DNA of 64,000 nt from an uncultured Oscillospiraceae bacterium (GTDB taxonomy: Bacteria > Bacillota > Clostridia > Oscillospirales > Oscillospiraceae), in the NCBI GenBank assembly GCA_934597345.1, contig CAKTRJ010000003.1, forward strand, positions 28,641 to 92,640. The letters are read 5' to 3'. The notes under the pieces were generated by a model. The model made no database searches. It was not told the DNA's origin and saw nothing but the letters and a program-made list of their open reading frames with translations. Both the position numbers and the translations under genes were made by a program. This document shows, in pieces, positions 32,975 through 41,701 of this stretch (its first letter is position 1; the number at the start of each line of letters is the position of its first letter).

Positions 32975-33366
32975 ATGCGCCCTCCCTTCCGCCGGTCGGA
33001 CATCATCAGGTACAGCGCGTCAATGTCCAGCGTATGGTACTTCTTATAGATGCGGATGGTCAGGCTCAGCATCAGGGCCGACACGCTGACCGACACCACG
33101 ATGCCCGTCAGCACAAGACCGGCGGGGATGGGGTTGATGTAGTTGGCCATGTCGGTGACGCCGTCCGTGACGATGGGGACGGTGCGGCCGGTGATATAGC
33201 CCCGGTCGGCCAGCAGCAGGAAGGTGCCGCTGTCCATGATGTCCAGACCAATGACCTTTTTCAGCAGGTTCTGGTCAAACAGCAGCATGCACATGCCGAT
33301 GGCGAACAGGATCACCGCCACGCAGGCCTCGTAATTTTCCGACAGGTGGGTAAACATGTTGTTCAT
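32971..33366 (-). CDS. mrpC: MrpC/NuoK-type subunit
   Basis: 131 residues with three membrane spans: residues 14-31, about 65-80 and 85-110. FAIGMCMLLFDQNLLKKVIGLDIM is the NuoK/MrpC signature (short form quoted). Overlaps its neighbours by 1-4 bp, so tightly co-translated. Works as the small wedge subunit between the antiporter modules. Confidence 0.88.
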   Translation of the reverse strand: MNNMFTHLSENYEACVAVILFAIGMCMLLFDQNLLKKVIGLDIMDSGTFLLLADRGYITGRTVPIVTDGVTDMANYINPIPAGLVLTGIVVSVSVSALMLSLTIRIYKKYHTLDIDALYLMMSDRRKGGRI

Positions 33367-34253
33367 TACAGCTCCCCCCTTTGGAAATACATGTAAAAGC
33401 TATACATGGTGCAGCACACCACGAAGCCCACCGCCACGTTCAGCGGCAGGATCAGACCGGCGGACAGGATGCGGCCCGGTACGCCGGGAGAGATGATGGA
33501 GTGCAGATGGTTGGCGCCGGTGAAGAAGGAGTAGGTCTTGGAGCAGGCGTAGAAGCCCAGGGCGCACAGCACGATGATCTTCAGCACCTTGGCGGGGATG
33601 GCTTTGGAGGCGCGCTCGCCGCCCCACACCAGACCGTAGATGATCAGGGCCGAGGCCATGATGGCGCCGCCGGAGAAACCGCCGCCGGGGGACAGGTGGC
33701 CGTTCAGCAGGATATACACGCCGAACACCAGAATGATGGGGATCACGAATTTGCACACGGTGCGGATGATGGGATCCTGATAGTAATCCAGCACCTCATA
33801 GTCCAGCTTGCGGACGCGGCGCTTGCCAGGCGCGTTCATCAGCATGGTCACGGCGCACATGGCGGTGAACAGCACGAAGGATTCGCCCAGCGTATCGAAG
33901 GCACGGTAGTCCAGGATCATGCCCGCCACGGTGTTCACCGCGCCGGTCTCCTCGGTGCCTTTTTCCACATAGCGCTCCGCCACCTCATTGACGGTGGGCG
34001 CGTCGTCGCTGCCGTAGGCAGGTAGGTTGGCCACCGTCAGCAGCATGAAGGTGGCAAAGACGATGCACGCCACAATGGCCAGCACTGTATAGGCGATCTG
34101 GCCCCGCTCCACGGTTTCGCGGGCAGAGGCAGCGTCATAATGCGGCTCATAGGGAGCGGCCGCCTCTTTCCTGGCGGGCTTCTCCTGCTCCAGCATGGCA
34201 GACCAGTCCACCTGACCGTCCAGCCAGCGGTGGAGGAAATTTTTCTCACGCAT
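33366..34253 (-). CDS. mrpB: MrpB-type subunit with N-terminal MbhE-like region
   Basis: About 295 residues. Residues 40-100 hold a membrane span and a loop with RYVEKGTEETGAVNTVAGMILDYRAFDTLGE, which is the MbhE-like part that in Mrp complexes is the end of MrpA. Residues 150-290 form the MnhB domain with VYILLNGHLSPGGGFSGG. So the MrpA tail and MrpB are joined here while the large MrpA antiporter body is missing. Start at 34253 is set by GGAGAGGAGG; overlaps the upstream gene by 8 bp. Confidence 0.85.
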   Translation of the reverse strand: MREKNFLHRWLDGQVDWSAMLEQEKPARKEAAAPYEPHYDAASARETVERGQIAYTVLAIVACIVFATFMLLTVANLPAYGSDDAPTVNEVAERYVEKGTEETGAVNTVAGMILDYRAFDTLGESFVLFTAMCAVTMLMNAPGKRRVRKLDYEVLDYYQDPIIRTVCKFVIPIILVFGVYILLNGHLSPGGGFSGGAIMASALIIYGLVWGGERASKAIPAKVLKIIVLCALGFYACSKTYSFFTGANHLHSIISPGVPGRILSAGLILPLNVAVGFVVCCTMYSFYMYFQRGEL

Positions 34254-34575
34254 GGCCGTCCTCCTCTCCCCGCTCCTCGTGAAGGGCGGCATGCTGGCGG
34301 ATGGTTTCCTCCTCATGCTTGCGGTGCTCTTCATCCCGGTCGATGAGGTTCAGCCGCCGCAGCGTCAGGAACAGCAGCAGGCTGGTGATGCCCGCGCCCA
34401 CCGCCGCCTCGGTGATGGCCAGGTCGGGGGACTCCAGCATGATCCAGATCACCGACATGATGACGGAATAGGCCATGTAGATGATCACGGCCTGCATGGG
34501 CTTTTTGGTCAGGGCGGTGGCGGCGGCGCATACGATCAGCCCCACCAGCAGTATCAGGCGAAAGGTCGTCATCAT
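34246..34575 (-). CDS. DUF4040/MbhD-type subunit
   Basis: 109 residues with three spans and the diagnostic KKPMQAVIIYMAYSVIMS and ESPDLAITEAAVGAG stretches. This domain is the part of MrpA that follows its antiporter body; here it is a free protein as in Mbh hydrogenases. The C-terminal 30 residues are charged and cytoplasmic. GGAGGTGG before the ATG. Confidence 0.88.
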   Translation of the reverse strand: MMTTFRLILLVGLIVCAAATALTKKPMQAVIIYMAYSVIMSVIWIMLESPDLAITEAAVGAGITSLLLFLTLRRLNLIDRDEEHRKHEEETIRQHAALHEERGEEDGHA

Positions 34576-34940
34576 TCGGCAGCCACCTCCTCCTTGGTTC
34601 CTTCGGTGTGATACTCCGCGTCACTGAGATCCAGATGCTCGCCCAGATTCTCATCGGCGCGGTATTCAAACATGCTGAGCATGTGGCTGCTCAGCGGCGA
34701 GGTCATCCACTGCAATGCCAGCACCAGGATCAGCTTCCACGCCACAGCATGGAAGCCCACGGCGATCAGGATGCCGATGGTGAACAGCAGCAGACTCAGG
34801 GTGTCGCCCAGCGCGGCGGCATGGATGCGCTGCAGGGCGAAGTCAAAGCGAAACAGGCCGATGATGGATACCACCATGATGAACAGTCCCGCCAGAATAA
34901 ACGCGGCGCACAGGCCGAAACGGATCCATTCACCGATCAT
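34572..34940 (-). CDS. mrpG: MrpG-type subunit
   Basis: 122 residues with three spans. FRFDFALQRIHAAALGDTLS is the MnhG signature (RxHAA..GDT). Acidic cytoplasmic tail. Start at 34940 follows AAGGAGAAGG; the longer frame would enclose that site. Overlaps mrpF by 11 bp. Confidence 0.9.
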   Translation of the reverse strand: MIGEWIRFGLCAAFILAGLFIMVVSIIGLFRFDFALQRIHAAALGDTLSLLLFTIGILIAVGFHAVAWKLILVLALQWMTSPLSSHMLSMFEYRADENLGEHLDLSDAEYHTEGTKEEVAAE

Positions 34941-35244
34941 GCTGTTCCTTCTCCTTTCGTCTGCGGTCATACAGGTTGATGTAAATGCGGCACAGCATCA
35001 TCACGGCGATGAAGGACATGACCACATAGATCACGGCGATGTCCGCCAGATAGTCCTCGCCCAGCAGATAGGTCAGGGCGCAGATGATGATGACCACCAG
35101 CGTGCCCACCAGATTGATGCCGATGATGCGGTCCACCGTCAGATGGGCCTTCAGAATATAGACCAGCACCGCAATCACGCACAAGGCCAGCGCCGCCAGC
35201 ACACCCCAAAAGAGGTAGTCATAGCATTGTTGGATCAGTTCCAT
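34930..35244 (-). CDS. mrpF: MrpF-type subunit
   Basis: 104 residues with three spans. TVDRIIGINLVGTLVVI is the MnhF signature (D-R-I/V motif). Overlaps mrpE by 10 bp and mrpG by 11 bp. Confidence 0.9.
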   Translation of the reverse strand: MELIQQCYDYLFWGVLAALALCVIAVLVYILKAHLTVDRIIGINLVGTLVVIIICALTYLLGEDYLADIAVIYVVMSFIAVMMLCRIYINLYDRRRKEKEQHDR

Positions 35245-35711
35245 TCCTCGCCCTCCATTTTCCGCAGCATCCGGGTCAGGTTCCAGTCGGGGATGCTGTC
35301 GGCGTTGGACTTATCCAGACACAGCACCAGAAAATCGTCGCCGCTCTGCTCGATGGTGACGGTGCCCGGTGTCAGGGTGATGGAATTGCTCAGCAGTACC
35401 CGGGAAATGTTCTTCTCAAAGGGAATCTTCAGCCGCACGATGGCGGGATGGTACTTGTGGGGCGGCACCAGAATGATCCGAATCACAGCCAGGTTGGCCT
35501 TGATGATCTCCCAGATCAGTACGGCGACGTACACCACATAGCCGCCCAGCCGCTTCAGAAGCCGCCGCTCGTGACTGGGATGATACCCCAGCGCGTATAC
35601 GCAGAAGGCGTACACCGCACCGGCGATCACCACACCGAACAGGCAGATCTCCACGGTGACTCTGCCGTTGAGCAGCAGCCACAGGGCGAACAAAAACACA
35701 CACATGATCAT
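35235..35711 (-). CDS. mrpE: MrpE-type subunit, first gene of the antiporter operon
   Basis: About 158 residues with two to three N-terminal spans and a cytoplasmic domain containing SNSITLTPGTVTIE, the MnhE signature. Start set at 35711 because GGAG lies 9 nt upstream; the longer frame to 35834 would run into the promoter region. Leader of about 120 nt from the promoter at 35841-35869. Confidence 0.9.
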   Translation of the reverse strand: MIMCVFLFALWLLLNGRVTVEICLFGVVIAGAVYAFCVYALGYHPSHERRLLKRLGGYVVYVAVLIWEIIKANLAVIRIILVPPHKYHPAIVRLKIPFEKNISRVLLSNSITLTPGTVTIEQSGDDFLVLCLDKSNADSIPDWNLTRMLRKMEGEEWN

Positions 35712-35840
35712 TGTTTCTCGCTCCACTCCAATCCTTACAAATAACCGCCAAATGCATGCGTCTGTACAGGGACAGGGATGTATCCGGCGGTGGCTTGACT
35801 TCTTTATAACAGGGAAAAGAAAAGTTTTAACCAATTGTTA

Positions 35841-35869
35841 ATTTTACCATAGGGCTCTGTATATTGCAA
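35841..35869 (-). promoter_or_regulatory. Promoter of the Mrp/Mbh-like operon
   Basis: TTGCAA (35864-35869), 17-bp spacer with TGG extension, TAAAAT (35841-35846). It is the only good promoter seen for the ten-gene operon. The rest of 35870-36098 is AT-rich non-coding DNA before the divergent ferredoxin gene, with a TATACT at 36062-36067 but no matching -35. Confidence 0.65.
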
Positions 35870-36098
35870 CAAAAAACCACAGGAACGGACATTTTTCTCC
35901 TTGGGAAAAAGTGACAGAAACCTGTCGTTTTCTGCAAAACTGCCTGGAATTGTGTGCCGCTTAGCGACAAAAAAACCGAAATTGTCCAGCGATGTCAGAG
36001 ATAGACAGGGGAAGATGATAAATATGTGACAAAAGCAACAGACGAAACTGACACGGCGGGGTATACTACCGTCAGAATCTAACGAGGAGGTCATGTCC

Positions 36099-36791
36099 AT
36101 GATCCGCAAGATCATCCATATCGACGAGGAAAAGTGCGACGGCTGCGGGGCCTGTGTCAACGCCTGTCACGAGGGCGCTATCAGTCTGGTGAACGGCAAG
36201 GCGAAGCTGATGCACGAGCATTACTGTGACGGTCTGGGCGACTGCCTGCCCGCCTGTCATACCAACGCCATCACCTTTGAAGAGCGGGAGGCTCCCGCTT
36301 ATGACGAGGCCGCCGTACTGGCTGCCAGGGCCGCCAAGGAACGCCCTGTCCACACCGGCTGTCCCGGCGCGGCCATGCGGCAGATGCAGCAGAAAAAGCC
36401 CACCCCTGTCTCCGGTGAACAGGAGGGCCAACTGACCAACTGGCCGGTGCAGATCAAGCTGGCTCCGGTGCAGGCCCCGTATTTTGACGGCGCGTCGCTG
36501 CTGGTGGCGGCGGACTGCTCCGCGTTCACCTACGGCGGCTTCCACAGCCGTCTGCTGGCGGGGAAGGTCTGTCTCATCGGCTGTCCCAAGCTGGACGGCG
36601 TGGACTACACGGAGAAGCTGACGGAGATCATCAGCCGCAACGATATCCGCTCCCTGACCATCGTGCGGATGGAGGTGCCCTGCTGCGGCGGGCTGGAGTT
36701 CGCCGCCAAAACGGCCCTGCAAAACAGCGGAAAATTCATCCCATGGCAGGTGGTCACCGTCAACATCGATGGCACCCTGCGGGAAAACTGA
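36099..36791 (+). CDS. 4Fe-4S ferredoxin-type protein with C-terminal domain
   Basis: Iron-sulfur protein of about 230 residues. A CDGCGACVNAC motif followed by a partial second motif CDGLGDCLPAC lies at the N-terminus, the pattern of a family common in anaerobes. The C-terminal half has more cysteines (ADCSAF, IGCPKLD, PCCGG), suggesting an additional metal site. Start at 36099 because GGAGG lies 8 nt before it. Electron partner is unknown; it diverges from the antiporter operon. Confidence 0.82.
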   Translation: MIRKIIHIDEEKCDGCGACVNACHEGAISLVNGKAKLMHEHYCDGLGDCLPACHTNAITFEEREAPAYDEAAVLAARAAKERPVHTGCPGAAMRQMQQKKPTPVSGEQEGQLTNWPVQIKLAPVQAPYFDGASLLVAADCSAFTYGGFHSRLLAGKVCLIGCPKLDGVDYTEKLTEIISRNDIRSLTIVRMEVPCCGGLEFAAKTALQNSGKFIPWQVVTVNIDGTLREN

Positions 36792-36798
36792 GCGCATA

Positions 36799-36840
36799 AC
36801 AAAAAGGAAGGCATCCGTTTCGGATGCCTTCCTTTTTGTT
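36799..36840. terminator. Bidirectional terminator after the ferredoxin gene
   Basis: AACAAAAAGGAAGGCATCC stem with perfect complement; serves the converging Nudix gene. Confidence 0.9.
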
Positions 36841-37291
36841 AAAACAGCTCGTCGTATACCTCGCCGTTCAGTACCTGATGAAGGTGAAGACGGCGGAAGT
36901 CGATCATATCCTCCGGCAGCGCGTCCAGCGCAAACCAGTTAAGACCGTCGCACTTGTCCGGCTCCATGATGGCGGGCGTGCCCTCATAGGCATGGACGAA
37001 GAAATACAGGTCATAATAAGTGCGGTCGCCCTCCTTGCCCAGCCGGTGGCAGACGTGGGTAAATTCCGCGTCCTCCGGCCGGACGCGGATGCCCAACTCC
37101 TCGCGGCACTCGCGGGCCAGCGCCTGACGTGCCGTCTCGTCCTCGTCCACGTGGCCGGAACCGGCAATGTCCCACTTGCCGTCCATATAACCGGTGTGAT
37201 ACCGGCGGTGCAGCAGGATCTCCCGCTTGCCGTTATGCTCTCTCAGCAGCAGCGGGAAAACCGCCGAGTAGCAGGGAAAATGCTGTGCCAT
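36839..37291 (-). CDS. Nudix hydrolase
   Basis: 150-residue pyrophosphohydrolase. The Nudix box reads G-x5-E-x7-REEL..: GHVDEDETARQALA then RECREELGI. The HRRYHTGYMDGKWD start resembles NUDIX proteins that clean up nucleotide derivatives. Start at 37291, one base after the stop of the upstream gene, with AAGGAG upstream, so translation is coupled. Substrate cannot be told. Confidence 0.9.
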   Translation of the reverse strand: MAQHFPCYSAVFPLLLREHNGKREILLHRRYHTGYMDGKWDIAGSGHVDEDETARQALARECREELGIRVRPEDAEFTHVCHRLGKEGDRTYYDLYFFVHAYEGTPAIMEPDKCDGLNWFALDALPEDMIDFRRLHLHQVLNGEVYDELF

Positions 37292-37292
37292 A

Positions 37293-37553
37293 TCAACTGT
37301 GCTCCTTTGCAAACGCCTCGTATTTCGCCTGCACCCATTGTTGTAAGGCTTTTACGCCCTCTTCGTCCCACGGGAAGGTCTCCTCCACCACGTCGTCAGC
37401 CACCTCATAGCAATAGACGCTGTATACCGACGCGCGCAGCGTATTCTCTTTCTTGTCCGTGGCAAAGCGGTAGCGGAAATCACCGATGGAGCCGGTGTAT
37501 ACGTTGGCCCGCTTGAACCACTGGGGCATAAGGCCCTCAAACTGGGGATGCAT
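37293..37553 (-). CDS. Small uncharacterised protein
   Basis: 86 residues, soluble, no signal peptide. Contains YRFATDKKENTLRASVYSVY and an acidic segment, ending in a helix. Start at 37553 chosen since GGGAG lies 8 nt upstream. Co-transcribed with the Nudix gene from the promoter at 37587-37615. No family recognised. Confidence 0.7.
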   Translation of the reverse strand: MHPQFEGLMPQWFKRANVYTGSIGDFRYRFATDKKENTLRASVYSVYCYEVADDVVEETFPWDEEGVKALQQWVQAKYEAFAKEHS

Positions 37554-37586
37554 GGTCATCTCTCCCTTTGACGCAGATTTTTCACC

Positions 37587-37615
37587 ATTTTAGCACAAGC
37601 TGTCTCATATTTCAA
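37587..37615 (-). promoter_or_regulatory. Promoter of the small gene-Nudix operon
   Basis: TTGAAA (37610-37615), 17-bp spacer with TGC extension, TAAAAT (37587-37592). Back to back with the pfkA promoter. Confidence 0.65.
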
Positions 37616-37618
37616 CGG

Positions 37619-37647
37619 TTGCCTTGGGCCTGCTGCCGTGGTATACT
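37619..37647 (+). promoter_or_regulatory. Promoter of pfkA
   Basis: TTGCCT (37619-37624), 17-bp spacer with TGG extension, TATACT (37642-37647). Its -35 is 3 bp from the -35 of the divergent promoter, so the two polymerase sites compete. Confidence 0.65.
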
Positions 37648-37706
37648 ATATCATGGAATAAAATCGATGGTAAACATAAACTCATGATAACAGAGGTGTA
37701 TGTACT

Positions 37707-38684
37707 ATGGAAAACGCAGTAAAACGCATCGGTGTCCTGACCTCCGGCGGCGACGCGCCGGGCATGAACGCCGCCATCCGCGCCGTGGTGCGCAGCGCCC
37801 TGAGCCGGGGCATCGAGGTGGTGGGCATCCGCCGCGGCTGGCAGGGCCTCATCAACGGCGACTTCGTGCAGATGGACAGCTCCAGCGTCAGCCGCATCAT
37901 CAACCGGGGCGGCACCATCCTGTATACCGCCCGCAGCGACGAATTCCGCACCAAGGAAGGGCAGGAGAAGGCCTATAACACCTGCAAGCTGCTGGGTCTG
38001 GACGGCATCGTGGCCATCGGCGGCGACGGCACCTTCCGGGGAGCCCAGGATCTGAGCAAGTGGGGCATCTCCGTGGTGGGCATCCCCGGCACCATCGACA
38101 ACGATATCGTCTGTACCGATTATACCATCGGCTTCGATACCGCCGCCAACACGGCGGTGGAATGCATCGACAAGCTGCGGGACACCATGCAGTCCCACGA
38201 GCGCTGCTCCGTGGTGGAGGTCATGGGCCGCCACGCCGGATATCTGGCGCTGTATGTGGGCCTTGCCGTGGGCGCCACGGCGGTGCTGGTGCCGGAGACG
38301 GAATACGACTTTGAGGCTCATGTGGCCGAGAAGATCCGTCAGGCCCGCCTGATGGGCAAGACCAACTTCATGATCGTGGTGGCCGAGGGCTGCGTCAGCG
38401 CCATGAAGGTGGGCGAGCAGATCAAGGCAGAGCTGGGTCTCGACCCTCGCGTCACCATTCTGGGCCACATCCAGCGGGGCGGCAGCCCCACCGCCAAGGA
38501 CCGCGTCATCGCCACCCGCATGGGCTATGAGGCCGTGCGGGTGCTGGCCGAGGGCGGTACCAACCGTGTCATCGTCATCCACAGCGATCAGGTGTCCGAT
38601 CTGGACATCGACGAGGGTCTGGCCATGATGAAGACCCTGAATCAGGAGGAATTCCAGGTCATGAAGACCATGACCGGTCAATAA
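37707..38684 (+). CDS. pfkA: ATP-dependent 6-phosphofructokinase
   Basis: Commits fructose-6-phosphate to glycolysis. 325 residues, typical for the bacterial short form. TSGGDAPGMNAAIR (ATP), AIGGDGTFRGA (Gly at the position that marks ATP rather than PPi use), PGTIDNDI with catalytic Asp, EVMGRHAGYLAL and HIQRGGSPTAKDR are all intact. The butyrate kinase gene starts 22 bp later, so the two are likely one operon linking upper glycolysis and its ATP-yielding end step. Confidence 0.97.
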   Translation: MENAVKRIGVLTSGGDAPGMNAAIRAVVRSALSRGIEVVGIRRGWQGLINGDFVQMDSSSVSRIINRGGTILYTARSDEFRTKEGQEKAYNTCKLLGLDGIVAIGGDGTFRGAQDLSKWGISVVGIPGTIDNDIVCTDYTIGFDTAANTAVECIDKLRDTMQSHERCSVVEVMGRHAGYLALYVGLAVGATAVLVPETEYDFEAHVAEKIRQARLMGKTNFMIVVAEGCVSAMKVGEQIKAELGLDPRVTILGHIQRGGSPTAKDRVIATRMGYEAVRVLAEGGTNRVIVIHSDQVSDLDIDEGLAMMKTLNQEEFQVMKTMTGQ

Positions 38685-38706
38685 GCCAGAAAAGGAGAGC
38701 ATGCCA

Positions 38707-39783
38707 ATGAGCTATCGTATTCTTGTCATCAATCCCGGCTCCACCTCTACCAAGATGGGCGTCTTTGACGGCGAGCAGTGCGTCTTTCAGGAGACGCTGC
38801 GCCACAGCGCTGAGGAGCTTGCCCCCTTCGCTCAGATCATGGATCAGGTGGACTTCCGCCGCGCTCTGGTGGAGAAGATGCTGGACGAGAAGAATATCGC
38901 CCCGGAGAGCCTGAACGCCGTGTGCGCCCGGGGCGGCCAGATCCCGCCCTGCCCCTCCGGCGCCTTCGTGGTGGACAAGCAGATGTGTGACTATCTGTAC
39001 GGCGTGAAGGAGGCGGCTCACGCCTCCAATCTGGGCGCGGTCATCGCCCTGCACATCGCCGAAAAGCAGGGCATCCCCGCCTATGTGTACGATCCCGTGG
39101 CGGTGGACGAAATGACCCCCGTGACCCGCATCACCGGCATGCCCATGCTGCAGCGCCGGATGCTGGGCCATGCTCTGAACTGCCGGGCCATGGCCATCCG
39201 CTGCGCCAAGGAGGTCATGCATAAGCCGCTGGAGGAGTGCCGCTTCATCGTGCTGCATCTGGGCGGCGGCGCTTCGGCACGGCTGTTCATCGGCGGTAAG
39301 ATGGTGGACGGCGTCCGTGACGACGAGATCATGTTCGCTCCGGAGCGCAGCGGCGGCGAGGACTGCCAGAGCCTGATCCATCTGTGCTTCTCCGGCGAAT
39401 ACACGGAGAAGGAGCTGATGAAGTTCGTCCGTGGCGCGGGCGGCCTGAAGGCCCATCTGGGCACCAGCGACGCCCGCGAGGTGGAGCAGCGCATCGACGC
39501 AGGCGATGAGAAGGCCAAGCTGGTGTACGACGCCATGCTGTACGGCGCGGCCAAGTCCCTTGGCGCGCTGGCGGCGGCAGCCGACGGACAGATCGACCGC
39601 ATCATCCTCACCGGCGGCATCGCTCACTCGAAATATGTGGTGGACTATCTGACGAAGAAGCTGTCCTTCATCGCGCCGGTGGAGGTCATGGCCGGCGAGT
39701 TTGAGATGGAGGCGCTGGCGGCTGGCGCGTGCCGCGTGCTGGCAGGCCAGGAACAGCCCCACCGCCTGTCGGAGCTGCTGTAA
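38707..39783 (+). CDS. buk: Butyrate kinase
   Basis: Acetokinase-family enzyme converting butyryl-phosphate and ADP to butyrate and ATP. 358 residues. INPGSTSTKMGVF (phosphate 1), PVAVDEM, HLGGGASARLFIGGKMVDG (phosphate 2) and LTGGIAHSK (adenosine) are visible and match Buk rather than AckA. Start at the second ATG, 38707, which has GGAG 9 nt upstream. No phosphotransbutyrylase (ptb) gene lies nearby, so the partner is elsewhere. Supports a butyrate-forming fermenter. Confidence 0.93.
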   Translation: MSYRILVINPGSTSTKMGVFDGEQCVFQETLRHSAEELAPFAQIMDQVDFRRALVEKMLDEKNIAPESLNAVCARGGQIPPCPSGAFVVDKQMCDYLYGVKEAAHASNLGAVIALHIAEKQGIPAYVYDPVAVDEMTPVTRITGMPMLQRRMLGHALNCRAMAIRCAKEVMHKPLEECRFIVLHLGGGASARLFIGGKMVDGVRDDEIMFAPERSGGEDCQSLIHLCFSGEYTEKELMKFVRGAGGLKAHLGTSDAREVEQRIDAGDEKAKLVYDAMLYGAAKSLGALAAAADGQIDRIILTGGIAHSKYVVDYLTKKLSFIAPVEVMAGEFEMEALAAGACRVLAGQEQPHRLSELL

Positions 39784-39875
39784 ATCGGTGTGTTGAGAAA
39801 TCTTCCCTCAGCGGGAACCTTTTGCGGGAGAGATACGTCTAAGGAGTGTCATTCCAGAGAAAGGAAGTTATCACT

Positions 39876-40370
39876 ATGAAAAAACTGCTTGTATGTGCCT
39901 TGGCCGCCTGCTGCGTGCTGGCGCTGGCCGCCTGCACGGTGAAAAAGCCTCAGGAGAGCGGCGACGTCAGCCAGATCCCTAACCCGGTGCATGAGTCCAC
40001 CGCTGAAGAGGTGGCGGAGACGACCGGCATCACCCTGAATGTGCCCATCACGGCGGTGGATGTGACGTACAGCTACATCGACGGCGATTCGCCGCTGGCG
40101 CAGGTGAGCTTCGTCTATCAGGGGCAGACCTACACCTACCGGGGCCAGAAGACCCAGACGGTGCAGGACATCTCCGGCATGTACTATGAGTGGACAAAGA
40201 CCACCAACGATTCCGAGGATGTACCCTATACCTGCTACTTCACCGACGAGGGGCAGGGCATGGCCCTGTGGCATACCGACGGCGTCAGCTACACGCTGGG
40301 CATGACGGAGAACGTCACGGAGGAGCTGCTGGTGACCATGTACGGCATCGTGACCGGCGAAGCGGAATAA
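39876..40370 (+). CDS. Small lipoprotein of unknown function
   Basis: 164 residues with a lipoprotein signal (MKKLLVCALAACC, lipobox LALAAC) and a soluble domain that includes repeated Thr/Tyr-rich beta strands (VSFVYQGQTYTYRGQ). Start at 39876 after AAAGGAAG. Stand-alone gene with its own terminator. No family recognised. Confidence 0.7.
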   Translation: MKKLLVCALAACCVLALAACTVKKPQESGDVSQIPNPVHESTAEEVAETTGITLNVPITAVDVTYSYIDGDSPLAQVSFVYQGQTYTYRGQKTQTVQDISGMYYEWTKTTNDSEDVPYTCYFTDEGQGMALWHTDGVSYTLGMTENVTEELLVTMYGIVTGEAE

Positions 40371-40410
40371 GCAAAAAGAGAGACTGGCAAAGCCAGTCTC
40401 TCTTTTTGCT
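40371..40410. terminator. Bidirectional terminator after the lipoprotein gene
   Basis: GCAAAAAGAGAGACTGGC stem with AAA loop and perfect complement; also ends the converging gene at 40410. Confidence 0.9.
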
Positions 40411-41690
40411 TATAGTTCGATCAGTCCCGCGTCCAGCATGTTTTGCAGGCTCATGAGAATGCCCAGCTTGGCGTGATACCAGGTCAGGCCGCCCTGAAAA
40501 TACACGGCGTAGGGCTCGCGGATGGGGCCGTCGGCGGAAAGCTCAATGGACGCGCCCTGAATGAATGCGCCCGCCGCCATGATGACCTCATCGTCATAGC
40601 CCGGCATGGCCCACGGCTCCGGCGTGACGTAGCTGTCCACCGGCGCGGCGGCCTGGATGCCCTTGCAGAAGGCCACCATGCCCGCGCGGCTCTTCAGCTC
40701 CACCGCCTGAATGATGTCCCGGCGGGCCTCGTGGGAGGAGGGCACCACACGGAACCCCAGCTTTTCATAGCAGGCGGCGGCGAACACCGCGCCCTTCACG
40801 GCGGAGGACACCACCGTAGGGGCCAGAAACAGCCCCTGATAGAAGGCGGGCAGCACGCCCAGATTCGCGCCTACCTCGCGGCCCAGGCCGGGCGCGGTGA
40901 GACGATAGGCGCAGCGGTCGATCAGCTCCTGACGGCCGCAGATGTAGCCGCCGGTGGGAGCCAGTCCGCCGCCCAGATTCTTGATGAGACTGCCCACGGC
41001 CATGTCCGCACCCACATTGGTAGGCTCGTCGGTCTCCACAAACTCGCCGTAGCAGTTGTCCACCATGCAGATCACGTCCGGCTTGCACTGCTTGCAGAAG
41101 GCGATCAGCTCACCGATCTGGGCCACGGAGTAGCTGGGGCGGGTGGCGTAGCCCTTGGAGCGCTGGATGGTGATGAGCTTGGTTTTCTCGTTGATGGCGG
41201 CGCGGATGCCGTCATAGTCGAAAGCGCCGCCCTCCAGCAGCTCCACCTGCCGGTAGCTGACGCCGTACTCCGCCAGCGAGCCGGGGGTTGGCCGCGTGCC
41301 GATGACGCCCGCCAGCGTGTCGTAGGGCGCGCCCACCGGAGACAGCAGCTCGTCACCCGGCAGCAGGTTGGCCGCCAGCGCCAGCGCCAGCGCATGGGTG
41401 CCGCAGGTGATCTGAGGCCGCACCAGCGCCGCCTCGGTGCCGAAGATGCGGGCATAAATGCGCTCCAGATTGTCCCGGCCGTCGTCGTCGTAGCCGTAGC
41501 CGGTGGAGGGGTTGAAGTGCATGGCGGCCAGACGGTTCTCTTGCATGGCCTGTATCACCTTGGCCTGATTGTGCTCGGCCACAGCGTCGATATGGGCGAA
41601 CTGGGGCGCGATCTCCGCCAGAACCGCCGCGCCGAAATCCAGCACCCGCTGGGAAACGCCCATCTGGGCGTACAGTTCATTGGTGGTCAT
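40410..41690 (-). CDS. Methionine gamma-lyase-like PLP enzyme (aluminium-resistance family)
   Basis: 426-residue PLP-dependent enzyme of the family often named methionine gamma-lyase-related or aluminium resistance protein. MHFNPSTGYGYDDDGRD is the N-terminal signature, VDNCYGEFVE supplies the PLP-binding Asp, and SLIKNLGGGLAPTGGYI contains the Schiff-base Lys. Reaction in vivo is uncertain; C-S lyase activity is assumed from the fold. Start at 41690 after AAGGAGAG; the 12-bp gap to the upstream gene suggests one operon. Confidence 0.88.
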   Translation of the reverse strand: MTTNELYAQMGVSQRVLDFGAAVLAEIAPQFAHIDAVAEHNQAKVIQAMQENRLAAMHFNPSTGYGYDDDGRDNLERIYARIFGTEAALVRPQITCGTHALALALAANLLPGDELLSPVGAPYDTLAGVIGTRPTPGSLAEYGVSYRQVELLEGGAFDYDGIRAAINEKTKLITIQRSKGYATRPSYSVAQIGELIAFCKQCKPDVICMVDNCYGEFVETDEPTNVGADMAVGSLIKNLGGGLAPTGGYICGRQELIDRCAYRLTAPGLGREVGANLGVLPAFYQGLFLAPTVVSSAVKGAVFAAACYEKLGFRVVPSSHEARRDIIQAVELKSRAGMVAFCKGIQAAAPVDSYVTPEPWAMPGYDDEVIMAAGAFIQGASIELSADGPIREPYAVYFQGGLTWYHAKLGILMSLQNMLDAGLIEL

Positions 41691-41701
41691 ATGCTCTCTC
41701 C

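Noticed and set aside
26572..35711. Complex I or a membrane-bound hydrogenase operon
   Set aside because: No NuoB/C/D, hydrogenase large or small subunit, or Fe-S peripheral subunit genes are in the operon; MrpE, F, G, B and C are.
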